Counted from the stretch's first letter, positions 24,287 through 38,340 are shown. The stretch: DNA of 64,000 bases from Prostheceraeus crozeri (GCA_907163375.1 CAJQUW010003455.1:186001-250000); one strand, 5' to 3'. The notes: a model not told the origin generated them from the letters alone. Translations and numbers: made by a program.

Positions 24287-25030
24287 GTCCGGGACCAAGC
24301 GCGAAGTTGTGCAGGGAACGAGGTAATACATAAAACTTTCACATAGCATAGTACACCTCTAACCTACTGCAAAACTTCGCGTCTGCCGGATCAGATCATT
24401 TGTTTTTCAGAAATAGAGAGGATAACACAATTCTATGTATTTCCAGTGGTAAAATTGTGACATTTAAGGTGTTGACTCCATTTTTTCGAATTTTTGCTCA
24501 TAAAAGTTACACAAATTGGTATTTTGTTGAACTGGTTATTATAGAAATCATCTACAGATCATGATCTTTCAAATGAGCTGTCATTTTGTGACAGAGGATG
24601 AAGCAAAGTGTACAAACAGACACTTTTCGTTTAAGTATATCAACAATTTTCCTGAAATTTCTATGTTAAAATTTGCAGTTACACCAACGAAAAGTGTCTG
24701 TTTGTACACTTTACTTCATCCTCTGTCAATGAATGATAACTCATTTGAAAGATCATGATCTGTAGATGATTTCTATCATAACCAGTTCAACAAAATACCA
24801 ATTTGTGTAACTTTTATGAGCAAAAATTCGAAAAAATGGAGTCAACACCTTAAATGTCACAATTTTACCACTGGAAATACATAGGATTGTGTTATCCTCT
24901 CTATTTCTGAAAAACAAATGATCTGATCCGGCAGACGCGAAGTGTTGCAGTAGGTTAGAGGTGTACTATGCTATGTGAAAGTTTTATGTATTACCTCGTT
25001 CCCTGCACAACTTCGCGCTAGCTCCCGGAC
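24287..25030. mobile_element. 744-bp hairpin MITE, near-perfect 345-bp arms
   Basis: Arms at 24287-24631 and 24686-25030 are both 345 bp and match almost completely as inverted complements, around a 54-bp loop. Termini are GTCCGGGA and TCCCGGAC, each bordered by TA (24285-24286 and 25031-25032). No gene lies inside; open frames in the arms are by-products. The TA flanks suggest Tc1/mariner-type transposition; the small number of arm differences suggests recent origin or gene conversion between arms. Confidence 0.9.
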
Positions 25031-25032
25031 TA

Positions 25033-28000
25033 TGATTATGATAGCGATATTGAATCTTCGAGTTTATCTCGAATCTCAAGTACTCTATTCATTTGATTTG
25101 TGTTTTGCATTGTCAAATTCCAAACAGTTTTTGTATCAATCGGTGACTTGAAAAAGATAAATCAATTAGTACAAGATATCATTGAACAAGCTTTACGTCG
25201 AGTATGGTAGATATACCTCATTTTTGACACAATTAATGAAAATTAAAAATCATCAGCGGTCTGTTCGATTGATTGGAAACGCAGATGTAGCACTGATGAC
25301 CTAAGATGACATTGCCAGCGTTCATGCTTAACGTATTGCATGCGACGAAGAAAGTGAAGATGCCTCTTGCTGTCCAGTCAAATACGTTCCCAGGCAATCC
25401 AGTGGTCCTCATCGCAGACCGAACACATAACATACCGGCATTCATCAGCTGACCACCATTTCCTTATTTGAACAATTGTTAAGCAACAAGATGTAATTTT
25501 CATAGGAAGCAGTTACATCGACAAGGCAGGCCTACTCTTTGCAATGTGGACTTGTGCTTTGACTATTTTCCGACTTTTCATCAGCAAAGGATTCCAATGA
25601 TCTGTATTGCTCTATATGATACAGCCGTATGTCAATTTTAAAGTAACTACCTGGGTCGACATTAAATTTGAATTTTGAATAAATTGAATTTTGTGGAAAT
25701 CGGATTTCTATACGTTCTTCAAAGATTGAGAAGGTTATTTGATTAAGAAAAATTACGAAAATCAATGAATAAAAAATCTGAGAAATGACGGGTTAATCTC
25801 ATTACACACCGTGAATTTTACCAATTATTCTTGATTTCCTAAATTACAGATATTTATTCGGTAAGTACTGATAGGGTCCTCATATACGGCTGCCTCCTTC
25901 CAGTTCCTTGCGGTGGCAACCTATGATGTTCTCATTAATTATTGACATAATCTACATCCGTCACATCTCCCTGTATCTATTATAATGATTCCATGTCATG
26001 TTCACTTTCGAATCTTAATGGGCGTCCCATCTCTCTTTCCCGTTAGATCGCCCACCCGCGTAACGAATTCGTAACGAAGCTGGGTAGCGGGAAAACTTCG
26101 TGAAGCATGAAATGACTTGAGACGCATTCTGTGCTCACTAGGGCTACTTCCTTCGAAAGCAGGTTGACACTGAAGTGGTTTTAGACCATTTTAAAACAAA
26201 AAAATTGGTCGGGCAGAGGTCGGAATTATAATGGGATAACGGTGGTCGCCGGAAGATATATGTATTTAGTTCGGGCACCCGGCTATTGCTGTACACACGA
26301 AGCATTCCCGTCCACATAAAATTTTCTGTTATTATTTGAATACCAACTGAAAATTTTGAGAAAATATGCATTTCTCTCTACAATTTGTACATTTTCAGGA
26401 ATATGCTGCAAGCGGTAATTTGATTAGCCGTGGCTTGTACCCATTGTCGTTGCTAAATGATTGAAATGCTGCAATTAAATCAAGAATTACTATTACAAAA
26501 TTTCCGCTGTTTTTCAGTCCTTTTACATCATGTCACAGATAAATGGCATCTCACATTGTGGTCTCATCACAGTGGTGCGACAGACGCTTTGTAGAGCTGC
26601 AAAAGGATGCGGTTCATATGAATTTTTGGTGTTAATTCTTCGCATAATTTGTAGCCGAACCTAAAATTTTCCGCAATTCTGAATCATTGCCAATTTAGGC
26701 AATATAACCGCTGACCGAAGCACTTCTTGGCTAGGACACTCAATCTTATCAAGGAGTTGCATTGACTTGAACTGGAATTGCATAATCATCTATGGGAACA
26801 TCAACCTTCCACATTGTGGAAATCAATGCCTTCAACTACAAATGATTTTTGTCGTGCTTGAGTAATCAAAATCCGAGATATTATGCCGTCATAACTTATT
26901 TTTTAGTGCCGGCAAATGTTTTCTCGATCAATTCCAAGCTCTAAAGTCGTGTGAAAATTGTCAAAATAGATTTCTTTCGTGTAATACAATTAAATCAGCT
27001 GTGACAGTTCGAATTCAATTACTTTGGTCATTAAAAGAAAAGCAGATAAATAATATAATTGATAAAAGTGGCAATTTTTGTCAAAAAATTGATGTTTTTT
27101 GATACAACGCAAAACATCTAAATAATTGAAAACTTCGTAGATCTGTTTTGCTCTCATTCATCAAAAATTATTCAAAATTGTAGCATAGTTTGTTACACAG
27201 CCTTTCTCTGCGGCATCTGCTCAAGTACACTTGTTCGTTTCCTGGAATCTTCTAATTCTTTTGCCTCCGAGGTTGAATTCCCGTGGCGAGGTAGAATTTG
27301 ATCATGAATATTGATGAACCTCTTCTCAATAGTCTTGCTCACAGAAAAGGTACTTACTCTATAGTCTTGCTTTTCTCTCTAACCCTCAGTTCAACAAAGT
27401 AATACCCAAAGATAGAATTACCCTTCTACAAAATATAATGTTCTAGTGATGTAGGTGAATATACTTGCATCGTTGCATCTCAACACTGCTGAAGCATTGC
27501 CTAAATGCTAATTCATTCATGAGTGGGCTATCGAGGAAAAGCCTACATGATAAAACCAGAATAAAACTCTATCTGGTTATTTAAAATAATTTTGTTTAAA
27601 CATATTCGGTTCCTCGGAGATACGAATTTAGGCAGACCACCGTTTTGTCGAGAGCAAGCATGCAGACCTGGAATCAAGTATTATTCGACTGAGATTTATT
27701 GCTGTATTTTCATCAATTGTCCGCTGTCACTTACTCCTTCGCGAATGTGAATGAATGCAAGTCATAAGTGGAAAGCAGATTTTTTCAATTCGGTGAGATT
27801 GATTCCTATATTGTCATGCACTATCTGCTGTCACTTACTCCTTGATAAATGTGTGACAGCATCAGTAAGTTACCTGTATGTCAAGTGTACAAAGTAACAC
27901 TCAGTATGGTTTGTGCTTGAGGTAGGCTATAGCATCTAATCAAGTGAGCTTTGTCTGTGCAAATTGTTGATAGCCGGTTCTAGATGAATAAGTGTTCTCC

Positions 28001-29739
28001 ATTTCGTTCTAAACTTCCCACTTATTGCATGGAACTAGTTAGTGAGACTAATAGGAACCGCCTGAAAATGATTGTCTTCCAAAAGAGTGTTTTCATCAGG
28101 AGAATGAGTGTTTCTCCTATTATTTTTCCTAGTTCATCAGTCTAGTCCAAACGCGCTCTACAATTTTATTTTAATAGTCATTGTGTGATCCTTTAGTGGT
28201 GATACTTACGTATTTTCACACAAGGTGAATATTCATAATTGCTGAGTTTTCATGCTCTTCTCTCAAGCAGCTGCTTGAGTGGATAATATAGGCCTTACTA
28301 GCTGTAGCTCTGCATAAATCTTGACTATTGATTGTGATCACGCTTTGAACTGTCACGATGACATTCAGAATAGTTGCAAGTGTGATTGAGTAGGCCAACA
28401 GTATTAGTAGTCATCTTTGTAATATCTTTGGAAATAAAAAATTGTAAGTGGACACATAAGTAACTTGCGGTACCCACGCCTAATGCAAATTAGCATAGAA
28501 TCTGCAACTATTAAGGCCTATCTTTTATTTAGCCTAATCGAAGTCTATAGGTTTATCACTCGTTACTCATCTGGCATGTACATGATTGCAATTTCCATTT
28601 TATAAAATAATAGCGTGCAACCGAGATAGTAAAAAGGATGGAACTTAAAAGCCGGTTATCGAGAATTTTTCGGGATCTGACCGGTGTGGTAATTCCAACC
28701 AAAAAAATTACATGGAAATAGACAGTTACCCACAGTGAGGTTATCCGCACGCAACGTTGCGTGGAAATAAGTTGTAGACGCGTTTGTTCCGACGCCAAAT
28801 TGGTTGGAAAGACCTTAACGAAATACTGATAATTAAGATATATGGTCAATTATGCATATTTTCACGTTTTTGTGATTACATATTCATTGATAATGGGACT
28901 TCAGACTTTTCTATTAAATTTATCTACAGTGTAGTATAAATTGAGTGCTTTGTTAAAGAAAACGATCGTTATTCCAACGTAGCGTGCAAATTCCCTCACT
29001 ATTGGTAATTGGCTATTCATACTTCATTTAGCGTCGGAAAACACCTGGACGAATCCAATTGTAAAAGTTCATCATAAAGCCATCTGTTTCTTCGAAATAT
29101 CTGAAAATGAAAAGTCGCTGACATAAGTCATCCGTGTAAGGGTGTTTCCTTAATTTCATAGCAAATTTGGAAGTCCATCGCTGCAAGATTCGACAGGTTG
29201 ACTTTTTTTGACGAAAATCTCGCACGTTTTGAATTTTAGGATCATGGCTCACACAAAAATTTGAATAATAAATAAGAACTGACTGGACAGTGATATTTTC
29301 GGTTTGACTTAAGTGCATGCAATTTCAGTAAATTTAGTTTTCAGTAAATTTGGTATAATAGATCACAATTTTCATTGATACTTAGTTCTGAACAAAATAC
29401 TTTTTTCTGGTTGTTTAATATTTAAAAGGTGTTTTCTTTCAATGGCCATCTTTTGCAGCACATTAATAATCTGGTAGCTTAACTTTCTCAGTGTCTAGCG
29501 ATGTAGGTTTAGTTGGCTAAGAAATTCATAAATTGAAAGAATGATGTAGGCCTGCGTAGGTTCTCGGTTATTGGATTCCATTTTCAATTAAAGGATGCCA
29601 TCAAATCACATCATTTAGTACCATCAGGATTATTTCGCAGTCGCCTCTTATTAATTCTTTGAGCCATTATTGCTAGCTGAGCTCGAAGATTCTGGCCTAT
29701 CTTCTAGTAAATATTCTATACCTAGGTTCATGATTCACC
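25033..29739. other. Non-coding stretch
   Basis: No supported gene. Local features: a GC-rich patch with GTTAGATCGCCCACC at about 26040-26100 that resembles one near 35500, and a 19-bp direct repeat CTGCTGTCACTTACTCCTT-like at about 27720 and 27827. Confidence 0.45.
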
Positions 29740-31450
29740 AAAAACTAATTGAAATAGTTGGATGACAGCAATCAATTAACTGTAATCATCTGATGTCAGC
29801 TATCAATTAATTGGAATTTTTTAATCACAATTTGATTAGATTAATTCTTGATTTTAATTTTCAACTTAGATAAAAACTTGTGCTACACCTATTTAGGCTG
29901 CATACATCGGCAGATTGTGCAAGTCGTAAACTGGCTTATTATCAATTTGGGCGGTGACTTTCTGCATGAAATACATGTTGCTAAATTCTTAGTCGGAGTG
30001 ACTATTCAAACTAGAGGACAAGAAGTCGCGTGCCTAGATTGACATAAATTTAAGATTTAATGACATAATATAAGATAGGTAGACTAATAATCTTAATCAC
30101 TGAATGTGTTATGCTTTTCCTATGATGGTGAATGTAGGCGGTATTGCAAGTTGGCATTCAACGAAATAACTTCATTACAAATCAATCAATGGATAACAAT
30201 TATTGACAAGACTGCAATCAATCAATCGCAATTTTTCTGTAACAGCAATTAATTGGAATATTTGGGTTACAGTAATCATTGTGACCAATAAATTGCAATG
30301 CAATTAATTTTTGGTTTCCAGGCTGTACTTCAATTTTTTATAATTAGATAGGGCAATGATGCTAAACCGAACAGATTCATAGCATAGTTGTAATTGATAG
30401 TTGCACTTCTATCTTATATTTTAACATGAAAGTGTTCAGATGATGCTTGAAGTATATATTTGTGAATTTATTTGAATCAATTGATAAAATGCTTGTAATA
30501 CAGTGCACGGTTATGAAGCCCATAATCATGTGGCTACATTGCGATGCAAGATAGCGCGAGTATGATCTTAAAATATCAATTGATTAAAGGGTACATTTTC
30601 TGTAGGAAACTATCGAAGTACTGTTGAAATTTATATCACATGTCGCAAGACGAAGGATAATTGAGATGGAGTTCATACGGTACTGGAACACAAACTAGGG
30701 TTGGAAAAAATTATTGGCAATTTAATTGGTCTCATTTTTTTGCTGAAAATCAATTGACTGAATTGGATCACATGAGCAATCAATTAGTTGACAATAATTG
30801 CAATTATTTTTTATCATTGCCAAATCTAGGTAGATCTTTCCGCTGTTGACGGACAATTGATTGATTAACACTTAGAACGTTAGTTCCACAGCACACAGGT
30901 CTACGAAAGTGCATCAAAACACTTGCAGAAATAGAATTTGCAATCACAAGCATGCATTTTCTGCACTACTGCTCGTTGAACTAATTTGCATGATAAACAT
31001 GAAAATGTTCTGATAGCAATATCAAGCAATGACTGATAATTAATATTCATTATATTTTTATAATATATATGCGCAATATTTTTCGGTTCAAACACTGTCA
31101 CTGACCATCGTGACCTTAATTTGACTTTTATCTAAGAGAAAATACGAAGTATTTATATTTACTAGTTAGAGACTTTTAAATTAAAGTTTAAATGAATGGT
31201 GTAGATTATTAACATCAAGCTTCGCATTAGGCTAACAACAAACATTTCTTCGTTTCAAAAACGAGTATACCTACAGAGTATCACATCATCGACTGTGTAG
31301 ACCTATTAATTGTACATTATAACTTGCAGTAGTCGTTCAATAAATCGCTTTTTTTGCTTGTGAATAATTGCAATTAATTGGAATAGTTGGCAGCTGATCC
31401 AATCCATTAATTGAATTGAAGATGGTTCATCAATCAATTAATTTCAAATA
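29740..31450. repeat. Scattered AATTAATTG / TGGCAAT-type repeats
   Basis: Blocks rich in CAATTAATTGGAAT and CAATCAATTA words occur at about 29740-29840, 30170-30310, 30695-30805 and 31365-31450. A similar TGGCAATA-rich block lies at 37988-38097 and a weaker one at 41697-41775. They look like degraded copies of one AT-rich family; no boundaries were defined. Confidence 0.4.
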
Positions 31451-31799
31451 AATTAATTTTCTCCTTCCCCTGCAGTGGACTACTTTTTGCATTGTTATAT
31501 TATATTAAAATATTTCAGAAAAACAGGATAGGGGTCGCAGCTGCAGACTGATGATCAACTAAACTGTAATGTCGGACATATTATATGTATTGTTTCATCT
31601 CTGAAGCTTCTAGTGTTCTGATTGTATCCTTGATCGTTGTAGGCTTATGTATGCACGATTAATGTTAAGCATAGCCTATGATGCATTACGTAATAATGAT
31701 GACGTGATATAAGTTCATTTCAGTCTGATAATTCATGCAATATTATGTTTTTTAATTAGTTGAAGTGAATTGTGGACTCTAAGGTCAACGTCTACTCTA

Positions 31800-31965
31800 C
31801 CTTACTTGGGGCTTGACTGTGTTGACACAGAGTCAGACTTTATTCTGGCTGTGACCATTTGGTCCGGAAGCCCTTCCTGACGACTTCCTATGACACTTTG
31901 GCTCGACCTCTGTACCGAAAGATCGCTAGCCAAGCACTTAGCCACCGTGCCACGTAGACCACCAA
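31800..31965 (-). mobile_element. tRNA-derived SINE
   Basis: On the minus strand, TGGCTAAGTGCTTGG (complement of 31930-31944) resembles a Pol III A box, and AGGTCGAGCC (complement of 31900-31909) a degenerate B box about 30 bp later. A tRNA-unrelated tail (CAGGAAGGGCTTCCGG) follows. The order and spacing fit a tRNA-derived SINE. The tRNA part is too degenerate to be a functional tRNA. Confidence 0.6.
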
Positions 31966-33177
31966 TATTTAATTTCCAATAATAATCCCTGTACTAGTAG
32001 AGAGGATTCTCTTTTAACGACAACATGAGAGTTATTTTGACTTAGGAAAGATAAAAGTAAAAAGCACAATTATCATTCAATAAGTGGACATAGACCGTGC
32101 AGTTGCAAACTGCGTGAATATCTAAAGTGTTAATTTATGTACGGTATCCCAAAATACTTCCCACCTGCTTAGTAAATCCTGATTATTGATGTGTCCCTAA
32201 CATGTTTTTATTAGCCATCTTGAGTATTTCATAGCATAATGCATGCAATTTCGAAGCAACAAATGTTAGTCAGAATCTTACCTGCAGTGGAGCATAACAT
32301 GCACATATTATTTTGAGATGGAGGGGCACATTTTCTATCGAGCCATGCACTGCAATCTCATACAATGTCTTCAGCTGACTTCAGTGACTTGACTGATTTC
32401 TCTGGTGCAATGATTCATGCTTTAGAACACCTGAACAACATTCATGTTTTCACTGTTCACTAATTCAGCAATGCATTAGTTCTATCTTCATTCGCTATTT
32501 TGATAAACATGCTTAATTTCTCAACACTTCCTGCAACATATCGATTTTATGCAGCATTCCATCGAGGTGTTTTGCTTTGTGACATCAATAAGGTATAGAC
32601 CTCTATGGGCATAGTGTGGTCTCATCTGTCAGATTTTGTGATGACTAATCGGCCTCGTGGCTTGTTGTCACTTCCACACGCATGTCAGATACACTAATTA
32701 GAGCCTATCTTTTGAGTGCGGTCGGGGCACAGAGTTCGGATTGATAGATATCTGTGTCATCTTGAGCTGACATGAGACATTTCCAGCATGTATTCGTAAC
32801 GAATACAAATTAGCAGTCATCTGTGAATGTGTCACACAGTGTTGTTGTGTAGTTTACAAATCTAACTCTATGGACTCATCAGAAGGAAAGCGTTCAATAA
32901 GCCTATTCAATATTTAATTACATTGGACGTGCGCTGTACCGACATGAAACAACATCTCTCATTAACGTTACATCATCGTAGCAATGAATTGTAATTGAAT
33001 TGTGGACGATTAGTCATGAAATGCCCAACGAGCAGTACAGAAAATTCTTGATAAGCTGGTGAGCAACTGGGTTTTTTATAGCATGAGCCTTAGTGTCTTG
33101 TCTGAACCTGAAAGATAATTCATTCACAACGATTAGAACAATTTCATAAATAACGCACGAACGTTCTGAAACATTAT
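31966..33177. other. Non-coding stretch
   Basis: I see no gene or clear element here. Confidence 0.4.
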
Positions 33178-33262
33178 AGTAGTCCCTTCAATATAATTAG
33201 TAAAAACAATTTAATTAATTAATTAATGGCAGTCCCTCTTTCGACGCTAGAGGGACTACTGT
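33178..33262. repeat. Short 85-bp inverted-repeat element
   Basis: AGTAGTCCCT near 33178 is inverted at 33250-33260 (AGGGACTACT), with ATTAATTAATTAAT in between. A small MITE is possible; no target duplication was established. Confidence 0.45.
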
Positions 33263-34450
33263 TGAATATTTGAAAAGTGATAAATATTTCATACTATTTT
33301 GGCATGGTATGGTGCAATTTTCATGGATAGAATCGCATTGCTTCATGATGAGAAATGAAGATTGTGTGTCAGAACGTACGTGCGTTATTTACGGAATTGC
33401 CCATTATCAATTTATGAAGATCAATGACATGTCCAATCATAAAGATGAAATCACAAAATCACCTGTAGAATCGTTCATAGGCATGCTGGAATATCACTCT
33501 GCTCAAGATCGTTTGCAATTGATTATGATGATCAATCATGGAAAAAAACAAGAATCATAAGTCTGCAGTCATCTTGAGATTGATTTACTTTCAATATTCA
33601 AATTTCTTCATTGATATGGATATTATTCTATGGAGGGAAAGTAAACTGCATTCTCCTGAAATGCTTCATGCCTAAAATTTTAGCTGGAGTCTAGCTATCT
33701 GGCTGACGTTAGGTGTACAAACCCTGATTAACCGGCGGTTTTGGGGAGATACTGTAAGGTGCTGATGCAGATGTAAACAAAATCAATTTGTCTAGTTTTC
33801 AGGGAAGGCAGCAGCATCCTCGTGAGTTTATTCCTATTCCCTATAGAAGTTCGGAGGAGAGCCAAGTGATATGATGTATTGTAGTTAAAAAAACTATCTT
33901 TGTCACAGCGAGTGACTAATGCAAGTGCACTATAAACAACAAATATTCGTTAAAATCAGCAGCTAAAATTACTTTCACTGCTATTTTTACACTCCGAACA
34001 GAAAATATCCGTAGAGACGCTCTATCTGATATTAGCGGATTTTAATTGATGTCATCAATCATCCAATTGTAACGTCATCATTTTCATGTTTCTTGCGAAT
34101 ATTTTCTGTTAAGTTTAGCGGATATATTACTGTAACTGCTGTTTAGTGGTGTGCAGTTTACAATGAGACCTGCATCAGTAAGGCTGTACGGTGCAAACCT
34201 CCCGTATTTAGTAGATACAAATAATTCATCGCATTATTATTTATTGATATAAGATGATTTGATAGGGACTGTAGTGCTTTTCACATTAATTTCGCTTTTA
34301 TCATGGCTTGTATTAAGTTCTTAAAATGTGTTAATGATCCGATTGAAACAAGCTTAATGTGAAAGGTATTATGCAGGCGTCACGGGGATGTTGCTTCTTC
34401 TACTGCTAACTGGTTAGTTTATATAATTGTATTTCATCATCGACATCATC
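33263..34450. other. Non-coding stretch
   Basis: A 97-codon frame at 33270-33560 has no recognisable motif. A short inverted pair TTTCACATTAA / TTAATGTGAAA lies at about 34279 and 34354. Confidence 0.35.
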
Positions 34451-34469
34451 AATGATCAAGCGTTGGTTC

Positions 34470-34773
34470 GCAAAGCATCTGCACGCATACTTTTGCTACT
34501 TATAGTTTCAAAGTGAAGTTTTAACCTAAATCACACTTGTCTACAGTTCGTTCAGAAAACAGAAACCAAGTTCATTGGAAAGCAAACTGTAGACAAGTGT
34601 GATTTAGGTTACAACTTCATTTTGAAACTGTCTTATGTAAGAACTAGTGAATTGAGGTAAGAGGCGCATATAAAGACATAAGTAATAATCTCTCCTACAA
34701 TGTTAGATGCCAAAATTTAAACAAACGTGATAAGATCTATCTAGGCCTAAAGTATGCTTGCAGATGCTTTGCG
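34470..34773. mobile_element. Nested inverted-repeat element
   Basis: The outer imperfect inverted repeat is GCAAAGCATCTGCACGCATACTT near 34470 and its partner near 34750-34772. An inner one has 45-bp arms at 34504-34548 and 34585-34629, containing ACCTAAATCACACTTGTC and its complement, around a 36-bp loop. The right side has extra sequence between the arms. Confidence 0.65.
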
Positions 34774-35312
34774 ACATGATTGACGCATTGCTTGTTATTT
34801 TAGGTCTACAGAAGCTCTGTTTAATTCATACATTGACTTAAATGTTAATCTCATTATAATTTTGCATGCTATTTATAATTGATGCTGGCATAGTAAATAC
34901 TGCTTAATTTAATTTACAAATTTTGTTTCATTTGTGCTTTTATATATAACTCATCATGTAATTCTTGCATAGATGCATCCTATACATATCCTTGCTTTTT
35001 GCGATCGTATGAATCCAGCCTGAAATGTCATTGAAAAATATTTCCTTTTTCAGAGACAATGATTCTCTTATTTCCGGATAAGATTGGGATATCAAACCAA
35101 GTAGGCCTATACATGGATTCTACGTGGAACTGTTTGCAAGTGTGAAGGCAATTACTGCACAAGGAATTGTTTAAGTGTTGCCGAACTGCAGTCAAACTTC
35201 CCAGGTACTGATATTTTAGTCAACTATCCCAGGCAGTGTTACTGTGGTACGTGACTATAATTTCATGAAGAATAAACCTATTATTTGACATGTTTGACTT
35301 TTCTCTTTAGTT
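34774..35312. other. Non-coding stretch
   Basis: No gene seen. TAGGCCTA octamers lie nearby at 34742 (just upstream, inside the neighbouring element) and 35102. Confidence 0.4.
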
Positions 35313-35315
35313 AGG

Positions 35316-35419
35316 ATCCGCCCTGTTGCTTGTAAAAACGGGCTTTCATTTAATCTCCAGCTAAAATACAGAGCACTGGAGATTAAATGAAAGCCCGTAT
35401 ATCAAGCAGCAGGGCGGAT
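35316..35419. repeat. 45-bp-arm hairpin
   Basis: The arm at 35316-35360 (ATCCGCCCTG start) pairs with 35376-35419 around a 15-bp loop, with few mismatches. The core CTTTCATTTAATCTCCAG is perfect. Confidence 0.85.
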
Positions 35420-35545
35420 TTTTTTTTGGAACCTCCTTCGGGTACACGAGCTCGTACCGGTTACGTGACGGTAGGAACGACCCGTTTACCGGGCCGAGTT
35501 CGTGTAACGAACACGTACCGGAGGCGGGCGATCTAACGGGTTTCA
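35420..35545. other. GC-rich patch with repeated ACG/CGT words
   Basis: This sequence next to the hairpin is far more GC-rich than its surroundings and contains overlapping near-palindromes (GAGCTCGTACCGG, GAGTTCGTGTAACGAACACG). It ends GCGGGCGATCTAACGGG, whose complement resembles 26039-26057. It may form one element with the hairpin. Confidence 0.4.
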
Positions 35546-37987
35546 GATGCATTTCAGTAAGTGCTATTTATAACGAGTTGAAGGGTGGATCTTACGATGA
35601 GCTAAGTCATAGGTAAGTGAACCTGTTTCTATTACGATAAGATGCCGGTATCGCATGACATGGGACCACATTGAAACACAAGGAGTTACATACCGACACT
35701 TAGCGTACAGCCACCAATCGGCTTTTAAAGAAGTCCTGATGGTAGTCCTGATTAGCAGGTGCTCCCGTACTTATTCAGTTGGTACTATCTCAATTGCACC
35801 CTTCGGAAGCTACCATAATTACACTATTTCACAATAATCAGAGGTTTGAAGCGGGCTTCCAGAAGAATGCAATACATTAATGCAGATGCCTTTTATCCGT
35901 TTTGGCATTGTGATTACAAATATTGTTGCAGATTCACCGCTCATTGTGATCTGAATGAAAATACTTCATTTCTTTCTTTCTTCATCGACACCATTGTCCG
36001 ATTCCAGAGGGCATTCATCTTCAACTGGTGTCTGTTAATCACTCGCACAGGGCATGCATCGCACTGTATTGAGGACTAAACCACACCTTGAAATAATCTA
36101 AAATCCCTAAACAAAGAGTTGAATTCCTAGTTCTTTTGCGCTCAGCTGGTATTTGGAATTAATACATAAAGATGAATCACTTAATTTATGTGTGAAAATG
36201 ATGCGTTTTGGCACTGAAACAACTGCTACATGTAGGCCATTTATTCATTTTTGCTATACTTGCATGTTAACAATTGTGCTACTTTTTGGACAGGAAATGT
36301 ACTACTAGGTACTACTTTGTACTACTTTTTGGGCTTGCACATTTGTTAGACATCCTGTATTAAGCATAATCCCGATTTCTTTCAACTGCTATATTTCGGA
36401 GCATTTCTAAATATGCTCCTGTCTCACGAGTTTTCCTTGAAACATGAAAGAAAAATTGCACTCTTATTGAGTGACGGATAGCATTTTGTTCACGTAGTAG
36501 ACGCGCACAACAACAATATGAATTTAAAAATCCGTGTACAAAGCATTGCTGTTGCATAATTTGAATGCAGAGCTATCAGATAGTTTAATTCATGCAATTT
36601 TGTCTGAAAGTGCCCGGATAGTTTCCCTTAAATATAGACTCCAACATGAATGCATCAGCAATTTTTTTAATTAATGCTGCATGACTTGCTGGAAAAATGA
36701 TTACTTATACTGCAACTATGTATGGTTTCAAGTTGACTTGTGCGATATCATAGCTTAGATTGTTGCAGTCATTCCTGGTGGTCTCGATACGAAGCTGAAC
36801 TCCTTCATCCGTGTCAAATGGTACCGTGACGCGGTTAGTTTAGCGCAGGTGGTCAGTATATCACAGATATCATCGCTATATATTTCGCTGTTCATCTTTC
36901 AGAGGAGGTCAGAGTGTTTTGACTAAATTTTTAAGTATCTACAGACTTACATATAACTGATTGTAGGTATCAAGGTCGAACATGTACAATTTATAAACGT
37001 AAGATTGTTGAAGGTGGTCGAAGAACAATGTAACTGGAAGTAGGTATTTGGTAAAAATGCATGAAACTTTAATAGAAATCTCAACCAATTAAAAACATCC
37101 AATTTGCATGAGCAGCAGCGCTTTCATTACAAACTTTTCAGGTGCTTAGATCTACAAAATTGACAGCTGTGTCATTCAAAGTTAAAAAGATAAAAATATA
37201 GCAAAAGCATACAGACATAGCAATATTGTCATAGAACTTGAGCTTGTGTTTAAGTCATTGACTCCTAGATATATAACACTTATGTTTCATATCTAGGAGT
37301 CCATGTTTTAAGCATATACTTCTAAATTTCTCTGGACAGATAGGTTGAAATTGGCTTATACATGATCAGGCATGGACTCCTAAATATTGATTACCTTACA
37401 AATAGACTCAATAAGCATAATCAACATTTTGGGGAACAGGTTGCCTGCCAGCACAGCATGTATGTATATTTATGTACATTAGGAGTTAGGACGCATGAGC
37501 CTAAACATTCTTATGCGCTAAACGCATGTGCTACACCTCCGCGTTATTTGCTAATTTTGCGACTTTTCTTCTAACAACTTCCTCAGAACTGAGGCATTTG
37601 AGATTTCATGAACAAATATCTTGCACATGCTGTTGAAAAATTTTACGAAGTAATCGGAAATGTGATGATATTCAGCGATAGTCTGAGCATCGTCCTTTCA
37701 TTTTTAAAAGAAAGATACTATTTTCTTAGACAATTATTCGGTTTCAATTATAACGTGTATAACCTGGAAAGATGGTTTTTCTTCGCTATTCTCACAAATA
37801 AAGTCTTTATATGAACATTAATAAACTATTCAGTTTGATCTCATACAATACCCTCCAGCAAGGAATGTATAGTTGAAGCACAGATACGTTTGGTGGAAAA
37901 GACTTCCCATGATAAATTTGGTCAAAATGTATAGAGCTTCAGGATGTGGAACATCGCCAACTCACTATCTGTGACATTACACTCACG
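35546..37987. other. Non-coding stretch
   Basis: No supported gene. A 13-bp-arm hairpin (GACTCCTAGATAT) lies at 37260-37301. Confidence 0.4.
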
Positions 37988-38340
37988 ACCAGTGTTGCCA
38001 CTCGTGGCAATAATTATTGCTTGGCAATATATTCACAATTTGTGGCAATATGCAATAATTATCTGATAGTTAATTGTAGTTGGCAATATTTTTCAGATTT
38101 AAAACGATGATGATACTGTGAAAAGAAATTTTTGATTTGATGGGCATGTTTTTGGGATAATTAGATAGGTCTATTGAAAAGAATTACGCGAGTCACTGTT
38201 ATATCGAATGTAAAACCTATTATTCACAATACTTGATCGCTGGTCTCTGAGACTGTACCACATCAATACGAGACATCATTATACTCGAGTCCAATATTCC
38301 CACATTCTGGCTGTTAGAATAGCTAGATATGAGAGGAAGA

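Noticed and set aside
24561..24758. Open frame in the hairpin MITE
   Set aside because: It spans the loop and the mirrored arm; a by-product of the inverted repeat.
31890..31965. Functional tRNA gene
   Set aside because: The B box lacks a base and the stems do not close; the attached tail indicates a SINE.
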